A model generated the notes under the pieces. It was not told the DNA's origin. It searched no databases and was given only the letters and a program-made list of their open reading frames with translations. Source: CAZAAW01 sp964483325 (GTDB lineage: Bacteria; Pseudomonadota; Alphaproteobacteria; Rhizobiales; Kaistiaceae). From it: a stretch of DNA of 64,000 bases. The stretch spans positions 62,001 to 126,000 of the forward strand of contig CAZAAW010000004.1 in NCBI GenBank assembly GCA_964483325.1. Reading direction: 5' to 3'. The translations under genes were made by a program, and so were the position numbers. Positions 34,079 through 43,224 of this stretch are shown one piece after another. How positions within the stretch are numbered: position 1 is the stretch's first letter; every line of letters begins with the position of its first letter.

Positions 34079-35599
34079 GTGGAGGCTGAACCGGGCATCC
34101 GGCTCGAAGCCAGCGGGCTGCAGAAGCGCTTCGGCGCCGTCGTCGCCCTCCATGACGGCCGGCTGCGCTTCGGCAAGGGCGAGATCCTCGCTCTGCTGGG
34201 CGCCAATGGCTGCGGCAAAAGCACGCTGTCGAAAATCCTCGCCGGCACCGTCCGGCTCGATGCTGGCACCATTCGGGTCGACGGGCAGGACGTTGCCATC
34301 CGCCGGCCGCGCGATGCCGAGGCGCTGGGCATCGGGCTCTTCTACCAGGAGCTCAGCCTCATTCCGCAGCTGACGGTTGAGGAGAACCTCTTTCTCGGCC
34401 ATGAGCCGGCGCGGACCGGGATGGTCGACCGCCGGCGCCGCCGCCAGACGGCGGAGGCGCTGATCGCCCGCTTCGGCAGCGTCGCCGGCGCCGGCCTGAC
34501 GCCGACGGCGACAGTGGCGCGCCTCTCCCCCGACCAGCAGCAGATCGTCGAAATCCTCAAGGTGCTGGCGCGCCGGCCGCGCATTGCCATCATGGACGAA
34601 CCGACCGCCTCGCTCGACCGCAACCAGGTCGAGGCGTTCTTCGCCATCCTCAGGCAGCTGAAGGCCGACGGCGTCTCGACCATCCTCATCTCGCACCGCA
34701 TGAACGAGGTCTTCGCCATCGCCGACCGCATCACCGTGATGCGCAACGGCGCCACAGTCGCCGACCTCGTCACCGCCGAGACGGATCGCGACACGGTCGT
34801 CCGGCTGATGGTGGGGGAGACCTATCAGCGCGCCGGCGAACGGGAGAAGCCGCCGGTCGGCACCTGGACGGTTCCCCCCGTCCTGGAGGCCGCCAATCTC
34901 GCCGGCCCCCGGACGCATGACGTCTCCCTGGCGGTGCGGCCGGGAGAAATCCTCGGCCTCGGCGGCCTGCAGGGGCAGGGCCAGTCGCGGCTGCTGCGCG
35001 GACTGTTCGCGGCCGAGCCCTTCTCCGGCGGCACGATCCGGCTCGGCGGCCGCCCGGTCGCCCTGCGCAGCCCGCGCGAGGCGGTGCGGCAGGGGCTTGC
35101 CTATGTTTCCGGCGACCGCGGCCGCGACGCCGCCCTGCACGGCCGCTCCATCTTCGAGAACGTCGCCTCGGCCGCCATCGTCAGCGAAGGCCGCACGATC
35201 GTCTCGCCGGCCCGGCTCAAGCCGCGGCTGCTGCCCTTCGCGCAGAGCCTCAACACGAAATTCGCCTCCTTCGACGCGGCGATCGGCACGCTGAGCGGCG
35301 GCAACCAGCAGAAGGTGTTCATCGCCCGCTGGCTGGCGACGGCGCCCAAGGTGCTGCTCCTCGACGATCCCACCAAGGGGATCGACCTCGCCGCCAAGGC
35401 CGATCTCTACCGGCTGATCCGCGATCTCGCCGACCGCGGCTGCGCCATCCTGTTCTATTCGTCCGAGGACAGCGAGCTGGTGGAGAATTGCGACCGCATC
35501 CTGGTCTTCCATGACGGCGCGGTAGCGGCCGAACTGCAGGGCGAGACGCTCGACGCGCTTCATCTCTACCGCGCCGCCTATGGCGAGGCAGCGGCATGA
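34079..35599 (+). CDS. Sugar ABC transporter ATPase with two nucleotide-binding domains (RbsA/MglA type)
   Basis: 506 residues from the GTG at 34079 (GAGGAG 7 bases upstream). First domain: Walker A LGANGCGKSTLSKILAG at about 40, Walker B IAIMDEPTASLD. Second domain: degenerate P-loop GLQGQGQSRLLRGLFA at about 295, TLSGGNQQKVFIARWL, VLLLDDPTKGIDL. The unequal two-domain form is normal for the ribose/xylose class. ATGA overlap with the first permease. Confidence 0.95.
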   Translation: MEAEPGIRLEASGLQKRFGAVVALHDGRLRFGKGEILALLGANGCGKSTLSKILAGTVRLDAGTIRVDGQDVAIRRPRDAEALGIGLFYQELSLIPQLTVEENLFLGHEPARTGMVDRRRRRQTAEALIARFGSVAGAGLTPTATVARLSPDQQQIVEILKVLARRPRIAIMDEPTASLDRNQVEAFFAILRQLKADGVSTILISHRMNEVFAIADRITVMRNGATVADLVTAETDRDTVVRLMVGETYQRAGEREKPPVGTWTVPPVLEAANLAGPRTHDVSLAVRPGEILGLGGLQGQGQSRLLRGLFAAEPFSGGTIRLGGRPVALRSPREAVRQGLAYVSGDRGRDAALHGRSIFENVASAAIVSEGRTIVSPARLKPRLLPFAQSLNTKFASFDAAIGTLSGGNQQKVFIARWLATAPKVLLLDDPTKGIDLAAKADLYRLIRDLADRGCAILFYSSEDSELVENCDRILVFHDGAVAAELQGETLDALHLYRAAYGEAAA

Positions 35600-36558
35600 G
35601 CGGCGCCCTCAACGGCCTCATGGCGACGCTGCGGCAGCAGCCCTGGCTGGTGACGCTTGTCGCCCTCATCGTGCTGGTGGCGATCAATGTCTCCCTGCAG
35701 CCCAACCTGCTGACGCCGCGGGTACTGCAGCTCAACCTCACCACCTTCCTGCCGCTGATCCTGGTCGCCATCGGCCAGACCTATGTCATCCTCGCCGGCG
35801 ACATCGACCTGTCGGTCGGCAGCATCACCGCCCTCGTCAATGTCACTACCGTCAGCGTCATTGCGGCGCTCGGCGGCGACGGAACCGCGGTGCTGGCCGG
35901 GCTGGCGGCCGGCGTGCTGGTCGGCCTCGCCTGCGGCGCCTTCAACGGCATCTGCGCCGCACTGCTGCGGCTGCAGCCGATCGTCACCACCTTCGCCACC
36001 GGCATCGTCTTTGCCGGCCTTGCCCTGTGGGTACTGCCGCGCGCCGGCCTGCCGGTGCCGCCGGTCTACTGGCAGGTCTATGGCGGTATGCTTCTCGGCG
36101 TCCCGGTCGTCCTGTGGATCCTGATCGTCGCGGTGCTTTTCGTCCTGGCGCTCGGCCGGCGGCCGTTCCAGGTCCACCTCGCCGCCGTCGGCGGGCGACG
36201 GCAGGCTGCCTTCCAGACCGGACTGCCGGTCGCCCGCATCCGCATCAAGGCCTACATGCTGGCCGGCCTCTTCGCGGCGCTCGCCGGCCTCTGCCTGACC
36301 GGCGAGACGGCGAGCGGCGATCCGCTGCTCGGCGGCTCGCTGGCCCTCTCCTCGATCTCCGCCGTCGTTCTCGGCGGCACGGCGCTGGCCGGTGGCTTCG
36401 GCGGCCCCATCGGATCGATCCTCGGAGCGCTGGTCATCCAGATCATCCCCAACGTAATCTTCTTCGCCGGCGTCTCGTTCCAGTATCAGTCGGTGGTGCG
36501 CGGCCTGATCATCCTCGCGGCCCTTGCCGGCGGCGTTCTCCTTGCAAGGCGCAACTGA
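35596..36558 (+). CDS. Sugar ABC transporter permease 1 (RbsC family)
   Basis: 320 residues, about 9 hydrophobic helices. AIGQTYVILAGDIDLSVGSI is the BPD_transp_2 signature, and SAVVLGGTALAGGFGGPIGS is the conserved late loop. Translationally coupled to the ATPase. Works as a heterodimer with the next product. Confidence 0.93.
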   Translation: MSGALNGLMATLRQQPWLVTLVALIVLVAINVSLQPNLLTPRVLQLNLTTFLPLILVAIGQTYVILAGDIDLSVGSITALVNVTTVSVIAALGGDGTAVLAGLAAGVLVGLACGAFNGICAALLRLQPIVTTFATGIVFAGLALWVLPRAGLPVPPVYWQVYGGMLLGVPVVLWILIVAVLFVLALGRRPFQVHLAAVGGRRQAAFQTGLPVARIRIKAYMLAGLFAALAGLCLTGETASGDPLLGGSLALSSISAVVLGGTALAGGFGGPIGSILGALVIQIIPNVIFFAGVSFQYQSVVRGLIILAALAGGVLLARRN

Positions 36559-36562
36559 AGCG

Positions 36563-37519
36563 ATGCCGCGCCTTTCCACCCTCCTCACCGAACCGCTGAC
36601 GCTGGCGATCCTCGCCAGCCTCGCCCTCCTGGCGATCGGCAATGCCATTTCGCCCGGCTTCGCCAGCCCGACCCAGATCGTCAGCCTGCTGACCCTCGCC
36701 GCCATCCTCGGCATCGTCGCGGCAGGGCAGAATCTCGTCATCATCGCCGGCCGCGAGGGCATCGACCTTTCCGTCGGCGGCATGATCTCGCTCGGCGCCA
36801 TCCTCGCCGGCAATCTCATGAACGGCCAGGACGGCGGCATCGCCGTGGGGCTGCTCGCCGCCTGCGGCGTCACGTTCCTGATCGGCATCGTCAACGGCCT
36901 CGGCGTCACGCTGATCCGCATTCCGCCTCTGGTCATGACGCTCGGCATGGCGGCCGTCCTGCAGGGCGCGCTGGTGGTGATCTCCTCCGGCATCCCATCC
37001 GGACGCGCCGCACCGGCGCTCGCCGCTTTCATCCGCGAACCGCTGCTGTTCGGCATTCCCGGCATTCTCTTCGTCTGGGCGCTGATCGCCCTGGCGATGT
37101 GGCTGCTGCTGCGCCGCAGCGCCTTCGGTTATGCGCTCTATGCCACCGGCGCCAACGAGCGTGCGGCTATCCTCAGCGGCATCGCTACCTGGCGGGTGCG
37201 CATCCTCGTCTATGGCCTCTCGGGCTTCTTCTCTGGCCTGACCGGCGCCTGCCTCCTCGGCTATACCGGCAACACCTTCATCAGCGTCGGCGACGACCGC
37301 GTGCTGCCGTCGATCATCGCCGTCGTCATCGGCGGCACCTCGCTCGCCGGCGGCTCCGGCGGCTATTTCGGCACCATGGCCGGCGCCTTCATGCTGGTTC
37401 TCATCGAGGGCATCCTGACGACGCTCAACATCCCCGGCTGGGGTCGGCAGGTGATCTTCGGCATGGTGCTGCTCGGCCTCATGCTGCTCTATGGCCGCCA
37501 GGCGCGGCTGAGAGCCTGA
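36563..37519 (+). CDS. Sugar ABC transporter permease 2 (RbsC family)
   Basis: 318 residues from the ATG at 36563, 4 bases after permease 1. AAGQNLVIIAGREGIDLSVG and AVVIGGTSLAGGSGGYFG repeat the pattern of its partner. Two distinct permeases in tandem imply a heterodimeric channel, a feature of some rhizobial sugar transporters. Confidence 0.93.
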   Translation: MPRLSTLLTEPLTLAILASLALLAIGNAISPGFASPTQIVSLLTLAAILGIVAAGQNLVIIAGREGIDLSVGGMISLGAILAGNLMNGQDGGIAVGLLAACGVTFLIGIVNGLGVTLIRIPPLVMTLGMAAVLQGALVVISSGIPSGRAAPALAAFIREPLLFGIPGILFVWALIALAMWLLLRRSAFGYALYATGANERAAILSGIATWRVRILVYGLSGFFSGLTGACLLGYTGNTFISVGDDRVLPSIIAVVIGGTSLAGGSGGYFGTMAGAFMLVLIEGILTTLNIPGWGRQVIFGMVLLGLMLLYGRQARLRA

Positions 37520-37521
37520 CG

Positions 37522-38526
37522 ATGGCCGGCCCGACAATCTACGAGGTGGCCGACCTCGCCGGCGTCTCGGCGGCGACGGTGTCGCGGACGCTGAAGCAGC
37601 CCGGCAAGGTCCGCCCCGATACGCGCCAGCGTGTCCAGCGCGCCATCGACGCCGTCGGCTTCATCCCCAATGCGCAGGCGCGCAATTTCCGCCGCCAGGC
37701 CAGCGATACGGTGATCCTGCTGGTGCGCGACATCACCAATCCCTTCTACCTGGAGATCTACCGCGGCGTCGAAGAGGCAGCGCTGGAGCATGGCTACAAG
37801 GTCCTGATGGGCGACGCCCGTATGGACGATGCCCGCATCGCCCACTATGTCGAGATGGTCCGCGAGCGCCATGCCGACGGGCTGATCCTCATGACCGGCC
37901 GGCTGCCCAAAGCGCTGCGCGACGCCGCCGACCGGCTGCCGCCGCTGATCGTGGCGCTGGAATATTTCCCCGATCTCGCCTTCCCGACCGTGCGCATCGA
38001 CAATGTCGCCGCCGCCGGCGCCGCGGTCGACCACCTCGCCGCGCTCGGGCATCGGCGCATCGCCCATATCGCCGGGCCGCCGGAGATCCTCGGCCACGAC
38101 CGGCAGCGCGGCTATCTGGAAGGGCTGCGGCGCAACGGCCTCGATGCGGCGCCCGAGCTGCTGTTGCCCGGCGATTTCAGCATCGCCGCCGGCCGCGAGG
38201 CGGTCCGGCAGCTCATCGGCTCCGGCACCCGTTTCACCGCCATCTTCGCCAGCAATGACGAAATGGCGATCGGCGCCGTCAACGAGCTGCACGCCCAGGG
38301 GCGGCGCGTTCCGGCCGACGTGTCGGTGGTCGGCTTCGACGATATCGTCTTCGCCGCCGTGGCCGAGCCGTCGCTGACGACGATCCATCAGCCCCGCCGC
38401 GATATCGGCCGCGCCGCCATGGGCCTGATGGTCGACACGCTGGCGGGCCGCCCGCTTGGCACCGATCCGATCCTTCTTCCCGCGCCGCTGATGATCCGCG
38501 GATCCAGCGGCCCGGCTCCCCATTGA
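37522..38526 (+). CDS. LacI-family transcriptional repressor of the sugar operon
   Basis: 334 residues from the ATG at 37522. DNA-binding head TIYEVADLAGVSAATVSRTL, hinge NAQARNFRRQASDTVILLV, then a periplasmic-binding-like effector domain ending VSVVGFDDIVFAAVAEPSLT. Located inside the operon it most likely controls, 2 bases after the second permease stop; the operator at 32858-32871 is its likely site. Confidence 0.95.
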   Translation: MAGPTIYEVADLAGVSAATVSRTLKQPGKVRPDTRQRVQRAIDAVGFIPNAQARNFRRQASDTVILLVRDITNPFYLEIYRGVEEAALEHGYKVLMGDARMDDARIAHYVEMVRERHADGLILMTGRLPKALRDAADRLPPLIVALEYFPDLAFPTVRIDNVAAAGAAVDHLAALGHRRIAHIAGPPEILGHDRQRGYLEGLRRNGLDAAPELLLPGDFSIAAGREAVRQLIGSGTRFTAIFASNDEMAIGAVNELHAQGRRVPADVSVVGFDDIVFAAVAEPSLTTIHQPRRDIGRAAMGLMVDTLAGRPLGTDPILLPAPLMIRGSSGPAPH

Positions 38527-38551
38527 GCTCACCACAACCGGCAGGCATTCC

Positions 38552-39799
38552 ATGGCTCCCAATCTTCCGCGTCCCCTCCTGCGGGTCGGCTTCGTCGGCA
38601 GCGGCTTCATCGCCCATTTCCATCTCAAGGCGATGCTTGCGGTGCGCAATGTCGAGATCGTCGGCGTCCACAGCCGCACGGCGGAGCGCCGCCAGGCCTT
38701 CGCCGACGCGGTCGCGGCGCATGGGCTGGGCGACTGCCGCACCTATGACACGCTGGACGGCCTGTTCACCGCTCCGGATGTCGACGCGATCTGGATTCTG
38801 GCGCCGAACTATGCCCGCCTGGAGATCATGCAGGCGCTGCACGACGCGGTGAAAAGCGGCCGCTCGCAGGTCTTCGCCGTCGCCTGCGAGAAGCCGCTGG
38901 CGCGCACGCTCGCCGAGGGGCGCCGGATGCTGGAGCTTGCCGAGGATGCCGGCCTCAACCACGGCTATCTGGAGAACCAGGTCTTCTCCACCGCCGTGAC
39001 GCGCGGCAAGGACATCGTCTGGCGCCGGGCGGTGCCGGCCACCGGCCGGCCCTATCTCGCCCGCGCCGCCGAGGAGCATGGCGGGCCGCACGAGCCGTGG
39101 TTCTGGCAGGGCGAATTGCAGGGCGGCGGCGTACTGCTCGACATGATGTGCCACAGCGTCGAGGTGGCGCGCTATCTGCTGACCGAGCCCGGCGCGCCGC
39201 GCAATTCCCTGCGCTTCGTCTCCGCCACCGGCGCCGTCGCATCGCTCAAATGGACGCGGCCGCAATATGCCGCCGCGCTGCGCGAGCGCATGGGGACGGA
39301 GGTCGACTATGCGCGCCGGCCGGCGGAGGACTTTGCCCGCGGCATGGTCACGCTGGCCGACGAGAACGGCGCCGAGCTGATCGTCGAGGCGACCACCTCC
39401 TGGGCCTTTGTCGGTGCGGGTCTGCGCATCCAGCTCGAACTGCTGGGGCCGGAATACGCCATGGAGTTCAGCTCGCTGTCGACCGGCCTCAAGATCTTCA
39501 TGTCGCGCGCCGTCAGCGGCGCCGAGGGCGAGGACCTGATCGAGAAGCAGAATGCCGAGCAGGGCCTGATGCCGGTGCTGGAGGACGAGCCGGGCATCTA
39601 CGGCTACACCGACGAGAACCGCCACATGGTGGAATGCTTCCACAGGGGCGAGACGCCGCTGGAGACCTTCCACGACGGCGTCGCCGTGCTGGAGATTCTC
39701 ATGGCGCTCTACAAGAGCGCCGAGGAGGGGCGCACGGTGCAGGCCGGCGAGGACCTGGAAACCTATGTCCCGCCCGTGGCGCGGCCGGCGGCGCGGTAA
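38552..39799 (+). CDS. Gfo/Idh/MocA-family oxidoreductase
   Basis: 415 residues. NAD(P)-binding LRVGFVGSGFIAHFHLKAM, DAIWILAPNYARLEIMQAL, and ACEKPLARTLAEGRRML with the EKP motif. GGGVLLDMMCHSVEVARYLL is in the C-terminal domain. Probably oxidises the imported sugar or polyol. 25 bases after the LacI gene; last gene of the operon. Confidence 0.92.
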   Translation: MAPNLPRPLLRVGFVGSGFIAHFHLKAMLAVRNVEIVGVHSRTAERRQAFADAVAAHGLGDCRTYDTLDGLFTAPDVDAIWILAPNYARLEIMQALHDAVKSGRSQVFAVACEKPLARTLAEGRRMLELAEDAGLNHGYLENQVFSTAVTRGKDIVWRRAVPATGRPYLARAAEEHGGPHEPWFWQGELQGGGVLLDMMCHSVEVARYLLTEPGAPRNSLRFVSATGAVASLKWTRPQYAAALRERMGTEVDYARRPAEDFARGMVTLADENGAELIVEATTSWAFVGAGLRIQLELLGPEYAMEFSSLSTGLKIFMSRAVSGAEGEDLIEKQNAEQGLMPVLEDEPGIYGYTDENRHMVECFHRGETPLETFHDGVAVLEILMALYKSAEEGRTVQAGEDLETYVPPVARPAAR

Positions 39800-39819
39800 A
39801 GCGGCATCCATTTCCGCAC

Positions 39820-39989
39820 CGGCGCTCCCCACCCGTCACGCGCCTGCGGCGCGCGCCACCCTCCCCACCTTCGGCGAGGAGGATTGGAGCGAGCCTCCCC
39901 ACGTCTTATCCTCGCAAATAAGGGCGCCTCTCCCTCACCGGAACGGGGAGGGTGGCAGGCGCGGAGCGCCTGACGGGTGGGGAGCGCCG
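39820..39989. repeat. Imperfect inverted repeat of about 170 bases (REP/MITE-like)
   Basis: Left arm 39820-39866 (starts GGCGCTCCCCACCCGTCA) is the reverse complement, with a few changes, of right arm 39945-39989 (ends TGACGGGTGGGGAGCGCC). The middle holds GGCGAGGAGGATTGGAGCGA and a second small stem. It sits between two convergent genes, the usual place for intergenic palindromic repeats of Hyphomicrobiales, and may also end transcription both ways. Confidence 0.7.
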
Positions 39990-40018
39990 CAGGGCAGTTC
40001 GCGCATTCGCGCGATCGT

Positions 40019-42061
40019 TCACACCAAACCGCGCTTCTGCAGCAGGGCTTGCGGCTGCGGGTCGCGGCCGCGGAAGGCGCGATAGGCCTCGTCGGGCTCG
40101 CGCAGCGAACCGGCCGAGTAGACATAGTCGTGGAGGCGCTTTGCCGTCTCCGGATCGAACGGATCGCCGGCTTCCATGAAGGCATTGTAGCCGTCGGCGT
40201 CGAGCACTTCCGACCACAGGTAGCTGTAATAGCCGGCGGCATAGCCCTCGCCGGAGAAGATGTGCCCGAAATGCGGCGTGCGGTGGCGCATGACGATCGC
40301 CTCCGGCATGCCGATATCGGCCAGCGCCTTCCTCTCGAAGTCGATGACGTTCACGTTGTCGGCCGAGGGCAGCAGATGCAGGTCGAGATCGACAAGCGCC
40401 GAGGAGGCATATTCCACCGTCTGGAAGCCCTGGTTGAAGGTCCGCGCCGCCAGCACGCGGCCGAGAAGCTGCTCCGGGATCGGCTCGCCCGTCTCATGGT
40501 GCCGGGCGAAGCGGCGGAGAACCTCCGGCTCCTCCAGCCAGTGCTCGAAGAGCTGCGACGGCAGCTCGACGAAATCGCGCGCCACATTGGTGCCGGCGAT
40601 CAGCGGATAGGTGACGTTGGAGAGGAGGCCATGCAGGGCATGGCCGAACTCGTGGAACAGCGTCCGCGCATCGTCGAAGCTCAGGAGCGGCGGCTGGCCC
40701 TCGGCGGCCTTGGAGAAGTTCATGACGTTGACGATGATCGGCCGCACGTCGCCGTCGATGCGATGCTGGTCGCGGAAGGCGCTCATCCAGGCGCCGCTGC
40801 GCTTCGACGGACGGGCGAAATAGTCGCCGAGGAAGAGGCCGACATGCTTGCCGTCGCGCGTCACGTCCCAGACGCGCACGTCCGGATGATAGACCGGCAC
40901 GTCGCGGCGCTCGGCAAAGTCGAGGCCGAACAGGCGATGCGCTGTGTAGAACGCCGCCTCGATCATCTTGTCCAGCGGCAGGTAGGGCTTCAGCTCGCCC
41001 TCGTCGAAGGCAAGCTCCTCGCGCCGCACCTGCTCGGTGTAGTAGCGCCAGTCCCAGGCGGCGATGCCGGCGGCCTGGCCTTCGGCCGTTGCCCGCTTCT
41101 GCAGCTCGGCCTGCTCGCGCCCGGCCCGCGCCCGCGCCGGTGTCCAGACCGAGTTGAGGAGGTCGATCGCCGCCTCCGGTGTCTTCGCCATCGTGTCGGC
41201 AAGGCGGAAATGGGCGAAGCTCTGGAAACCGAGCAGCCGCGCCCGCTCGGCGCGCAGCGTCACCATCTCGGCGATGATGGCGCTGTTGTCGGTCCTGCCG
41301 CCGGTCTCGCCGCGGTGGATCCAGGCGTCGAACACCTTCTGGCGCAGATCGCGCCGGCGCGAGAACTGCAGGAACGGCTCGACGCTGGAGCGCAGCAGCG
41401 TGATGACATACTTGCCGGGCAGGCCGCGCTCGTCGGCCGCCTGCGCCGCGGCGGAGCGCAGCGACTCCGGCAGGCCGTCGAGGTCGGCTTCCTCCAGCAC
41501 CAGCTTGAAGTCCTGCTCGTCGGCAAGAACGTTCTGGCCGAACAGGGTGCCGAGAACCGCAAGCCGCTCGGTGATCTCGGCCAGCCGCTCGCGCGACGGC
41601 GCGTCGAGCGCGGCGCCGGCGCGCACGAAGATGGTGTGGTAGCGGTCGAGCACGCGCCGCTGTTCCGCCGTCAGGTCCAGCGTCCCGGCCTTGGCATGCA
41701 GGGTGGCGGTGCGGCCATAGAGGCCCTGGTCGAGATAGATGGCGCTGGCATGGCGCGCCAGGATCGGCGCCACCGCGAGCTCGACCGCCTGCAACTCGTC
41801 GGTGCTGTCGGTGCCCGTCAGGTTGAAGAAGAGCTGTTCCAGCTGCGTCAGGGCAAGGCCACTCCGCTCCAGCGCCAGGACGGTATTGTCGAAGGTCGGC
41901 TCGGCGGGAGAGCTGGCAATGGCCTCGATCGCCGCCAGCTGCTCGGCGATGCGCTGCTCGAAGGCCGGCTGGTAGTGCTCGGCCTTCGCCGCCCCGAAAG
42001 GCGGAACGCCGAACGGGCCGGTCCACGGAGCAAGAAGCGGATTGTCCTCGATCTGCGTCAT
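40019..42061 (-). CDS. M3-family metallopeptidase (peptidyl-dipeptidase Dcp / oligopeptidase A type)
   Basis: 680 residues from the ATG at 42061 (GGGGA 6 bases upstream). Zinc motif LFHEFGHALHGLLSNV at about 470, with the third ligand region HHETGEPIP and FNQGFQTVEYASSALVDL downstream, and SGEGYAAGYYSYLWSEVLDAD near the C-terminus. No signal peptide, so cytoplasmic. Degrades short peptides. Length and the NPLLAPW start agree with Dcp. Confidence 0.94.
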   Translation of the reverse strand: MTQIEDNPLLAPWTGPFGVPPFGAAKAEHYQPAFEQRIAEQLAAIEAIASSPAEPTFDNTVLALERSGLALTQLEQLFFNLTGTDSTDELQAVELAVAPILARHASAIYLDQGLYGRTATLHAKAGTLDLTAEQRRVLDRYHTIFVRAGAALDAPSRERLAEITERLAVLGTLFGQNVLADEQDFKLVLEEADLDGLPESLRSAAAQAADERGLPGKYVITLLRSSVEPFLQFSRRRDLRQKVFDAWIHRGETGGRTDNSAIIAEMVTLRAERARLLGFQSFAHFRLADTMAKTPEAAIDLLNSVWTPARARAGREQAELQKRATAEGQAAGIAAWDWRYYTEQVRREELAFDEGELKPYLPLDKMIEAAFYTAHRLFGLDFAERRDVPVYHPDVRVWDVTRDGKHVGLFLGDYFARPSKRSGAWMSAFRDQHRIDGDVRPIIVNVMNFSKAAEGQPPLLSFDDARTLFHEFGHALHGLLSNVTYPLIAGTNVARDFVELPSQLFEHWLEEPEVLRRFARHHETGEPIPEQLLGRVLAARTFNQGFQTVEYASSALVDLDLHLLPSADNVNVIDFERKALADIGMPEAIVMRHRTPHFGHIFSGEGYAAGYYSYLWSEVLDADGYNAFMEAGDPFDPETAKRLHDYVYSAGSLREPDEAYRAFRGRDPQPQALLQKRGLV

Positions 42062-42102
42062 TGCACTTCCCCTACGCCAACACCACGCGATCCAAGCAGA
42101 AA

Positions 42103-42128
42103 GCCGGCCGGTCAACAAACCGGCCGGC
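42103..42128 (-). terminator. Hairpin, likely terminator of the Tim44-like gene
   Basis: Perfect 10-base arms GCCGGCCGGT (42103-42112) and ACCGGCCGGC (42119-42128) with loop CAACAA. On the minus strand it is followed by TTTCTGCTT, about 42 bases after the stop of the Tim44-like gene. The T-tract is short, so termination may be partial. Confidence 0.6.
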
Positions 42129-42169
42129 CGCAATCATGCGTCATTGCCGGCGCGCAGCCGGCCTGACGC

Positions 42170-43108
42170 TCAGGCCTGCTGGATGGCCGACAGGAGCCAG
42201 GATCCGCCGCGCGCCCGGCGGAAGGTCCAGATCTCCGTCACCTCGCCCGGCCCGGTCTCGACGACGCGCCCGGTCGCCAGGTCCTCGGTGACGTCCTTGA
42301 GGGCGTAGCGCATGGCGACGGTAGCGTAGTCGGTCTCGCCCTCGCGCCACGCTTCGGCAAGGTCGCCCTGCAGCAGCTTGACGTCGGTGACGCGGTTGAC
42401 CTGGCCGCGGCTGGCATTGTCGGCCAGCTCGTCGGAAAGATAGGACAGCATTTCCGGCGTCACCTTGCGCCGCAGGGTGGCAATGTCCTCGCGGCCATAG
42501 GCTTCCTGGATTTCCTCCAGCGCCGCGCCGAAGGCGTCGAAATCGGCGTCCTTGATGCCGACGACATCATTGCTGTCGCGCGCTGCGGCGCTGCCGCCGC
42601 TGCCGAGATCGACCCGGCGAAGCGGCGCCGGCCCCGGCTGGCGGCCGTTGCCGGACGCGAAGGCCGGCTGGTTGCGCCTGGCGAACCAGCCGATGATCCA
42701 GCGGACGACGAAGAAGATGATGGCGATCTGCAGCAGCAGGCCGAGGATCGACCCGAGCCCGCCGATGCCGCCGAAGAAGCCGTGGCCGGCGAAGAGGCCG
42801 AACAGGCCGGCGCCGAGCAGGCCGCCAAGGATGGCGCCGCCGAAGCCCGAGCCGAACATGCCGGTGCGCGCTGCCCCCGCCGGGGTGGCGGCCGGAGTGC
42901 GCTGGGCGGCGCCGGGCTGGGTTATCGTCCGCTCAAGCGGCTGTGCCGGCCGCGGCGCGGTCTGCGTCACCGGCGGCGGCGAAAAGGTGCGCGCGCCCCG
43001 GCTGCCGAAGCCGCCGCCGCGGCCCATGCGGGCATCCGCAGCACTCGCCACGATGATCAGAGCAGCCGCCGCGATCGCGGCAACGACATGAGATCTGGAG
43101 CGGGTCAC
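42170..43108 (-). CDS. Tim44-like (TIM44 domain) membrane protein
   Basis: 312 residues from a GTG at 43108; AGGAGG is 12 bases upstream, rather far. Signal peptide ALIIVASAADARMGRGGGFG, then a Pro/Thr/Gln-rich linker, a Gly-rich segment with GLFAGHGFFGGIGGLGS, a membrane helix LLLQIAIIFFVVRWIIGWFA (about 128-148) and a C-terminal Tim44 domain (DADFDAFGAALEEIQEAYGR to GGSWLLSAIQQ). Bacterial members are related to the mitochondrial import factor Tim44; their job is unclear. Confidence 0.88.
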   Translation of the reverse strand: MTRSRSHVVAAIAAAALIIVASAADARMGRGGGFGSRGARTFSPPPVTQTAPRPAQPLERTITQPGAAQRTPAATPAGAARTGMFGSGFGGAILGGLLGAGLFGLFAGHGFFGGIGGLGSILGLLLQIAIIFFVVRWIIGWFARRNQPAFASGNGRQPGPAPLRRVDLGSGGSAAARDSNDVVGIKDADFDAFGAALEEIQEAYGREDIATLRRKVTPEMLSYLSDELADNASRGQVNRVTDVKLLQGDLAEAWREGETDYATVAMRYALKDVTEDLATGRVVETGPGEVTEIWTFRRARGGSWLLSAIQQA

Positions 43109-43224
43109 TGGTTTTCATAACCTCCTGGAGCACCGGACAGGCGCTTTCAGGGACATATGTATGTAGCGAGGTCCGGCGGCGCGAGAGGTTTCTCGCCCTA
43201 TAGCCGCGGCGGCAGCAGAAATCG

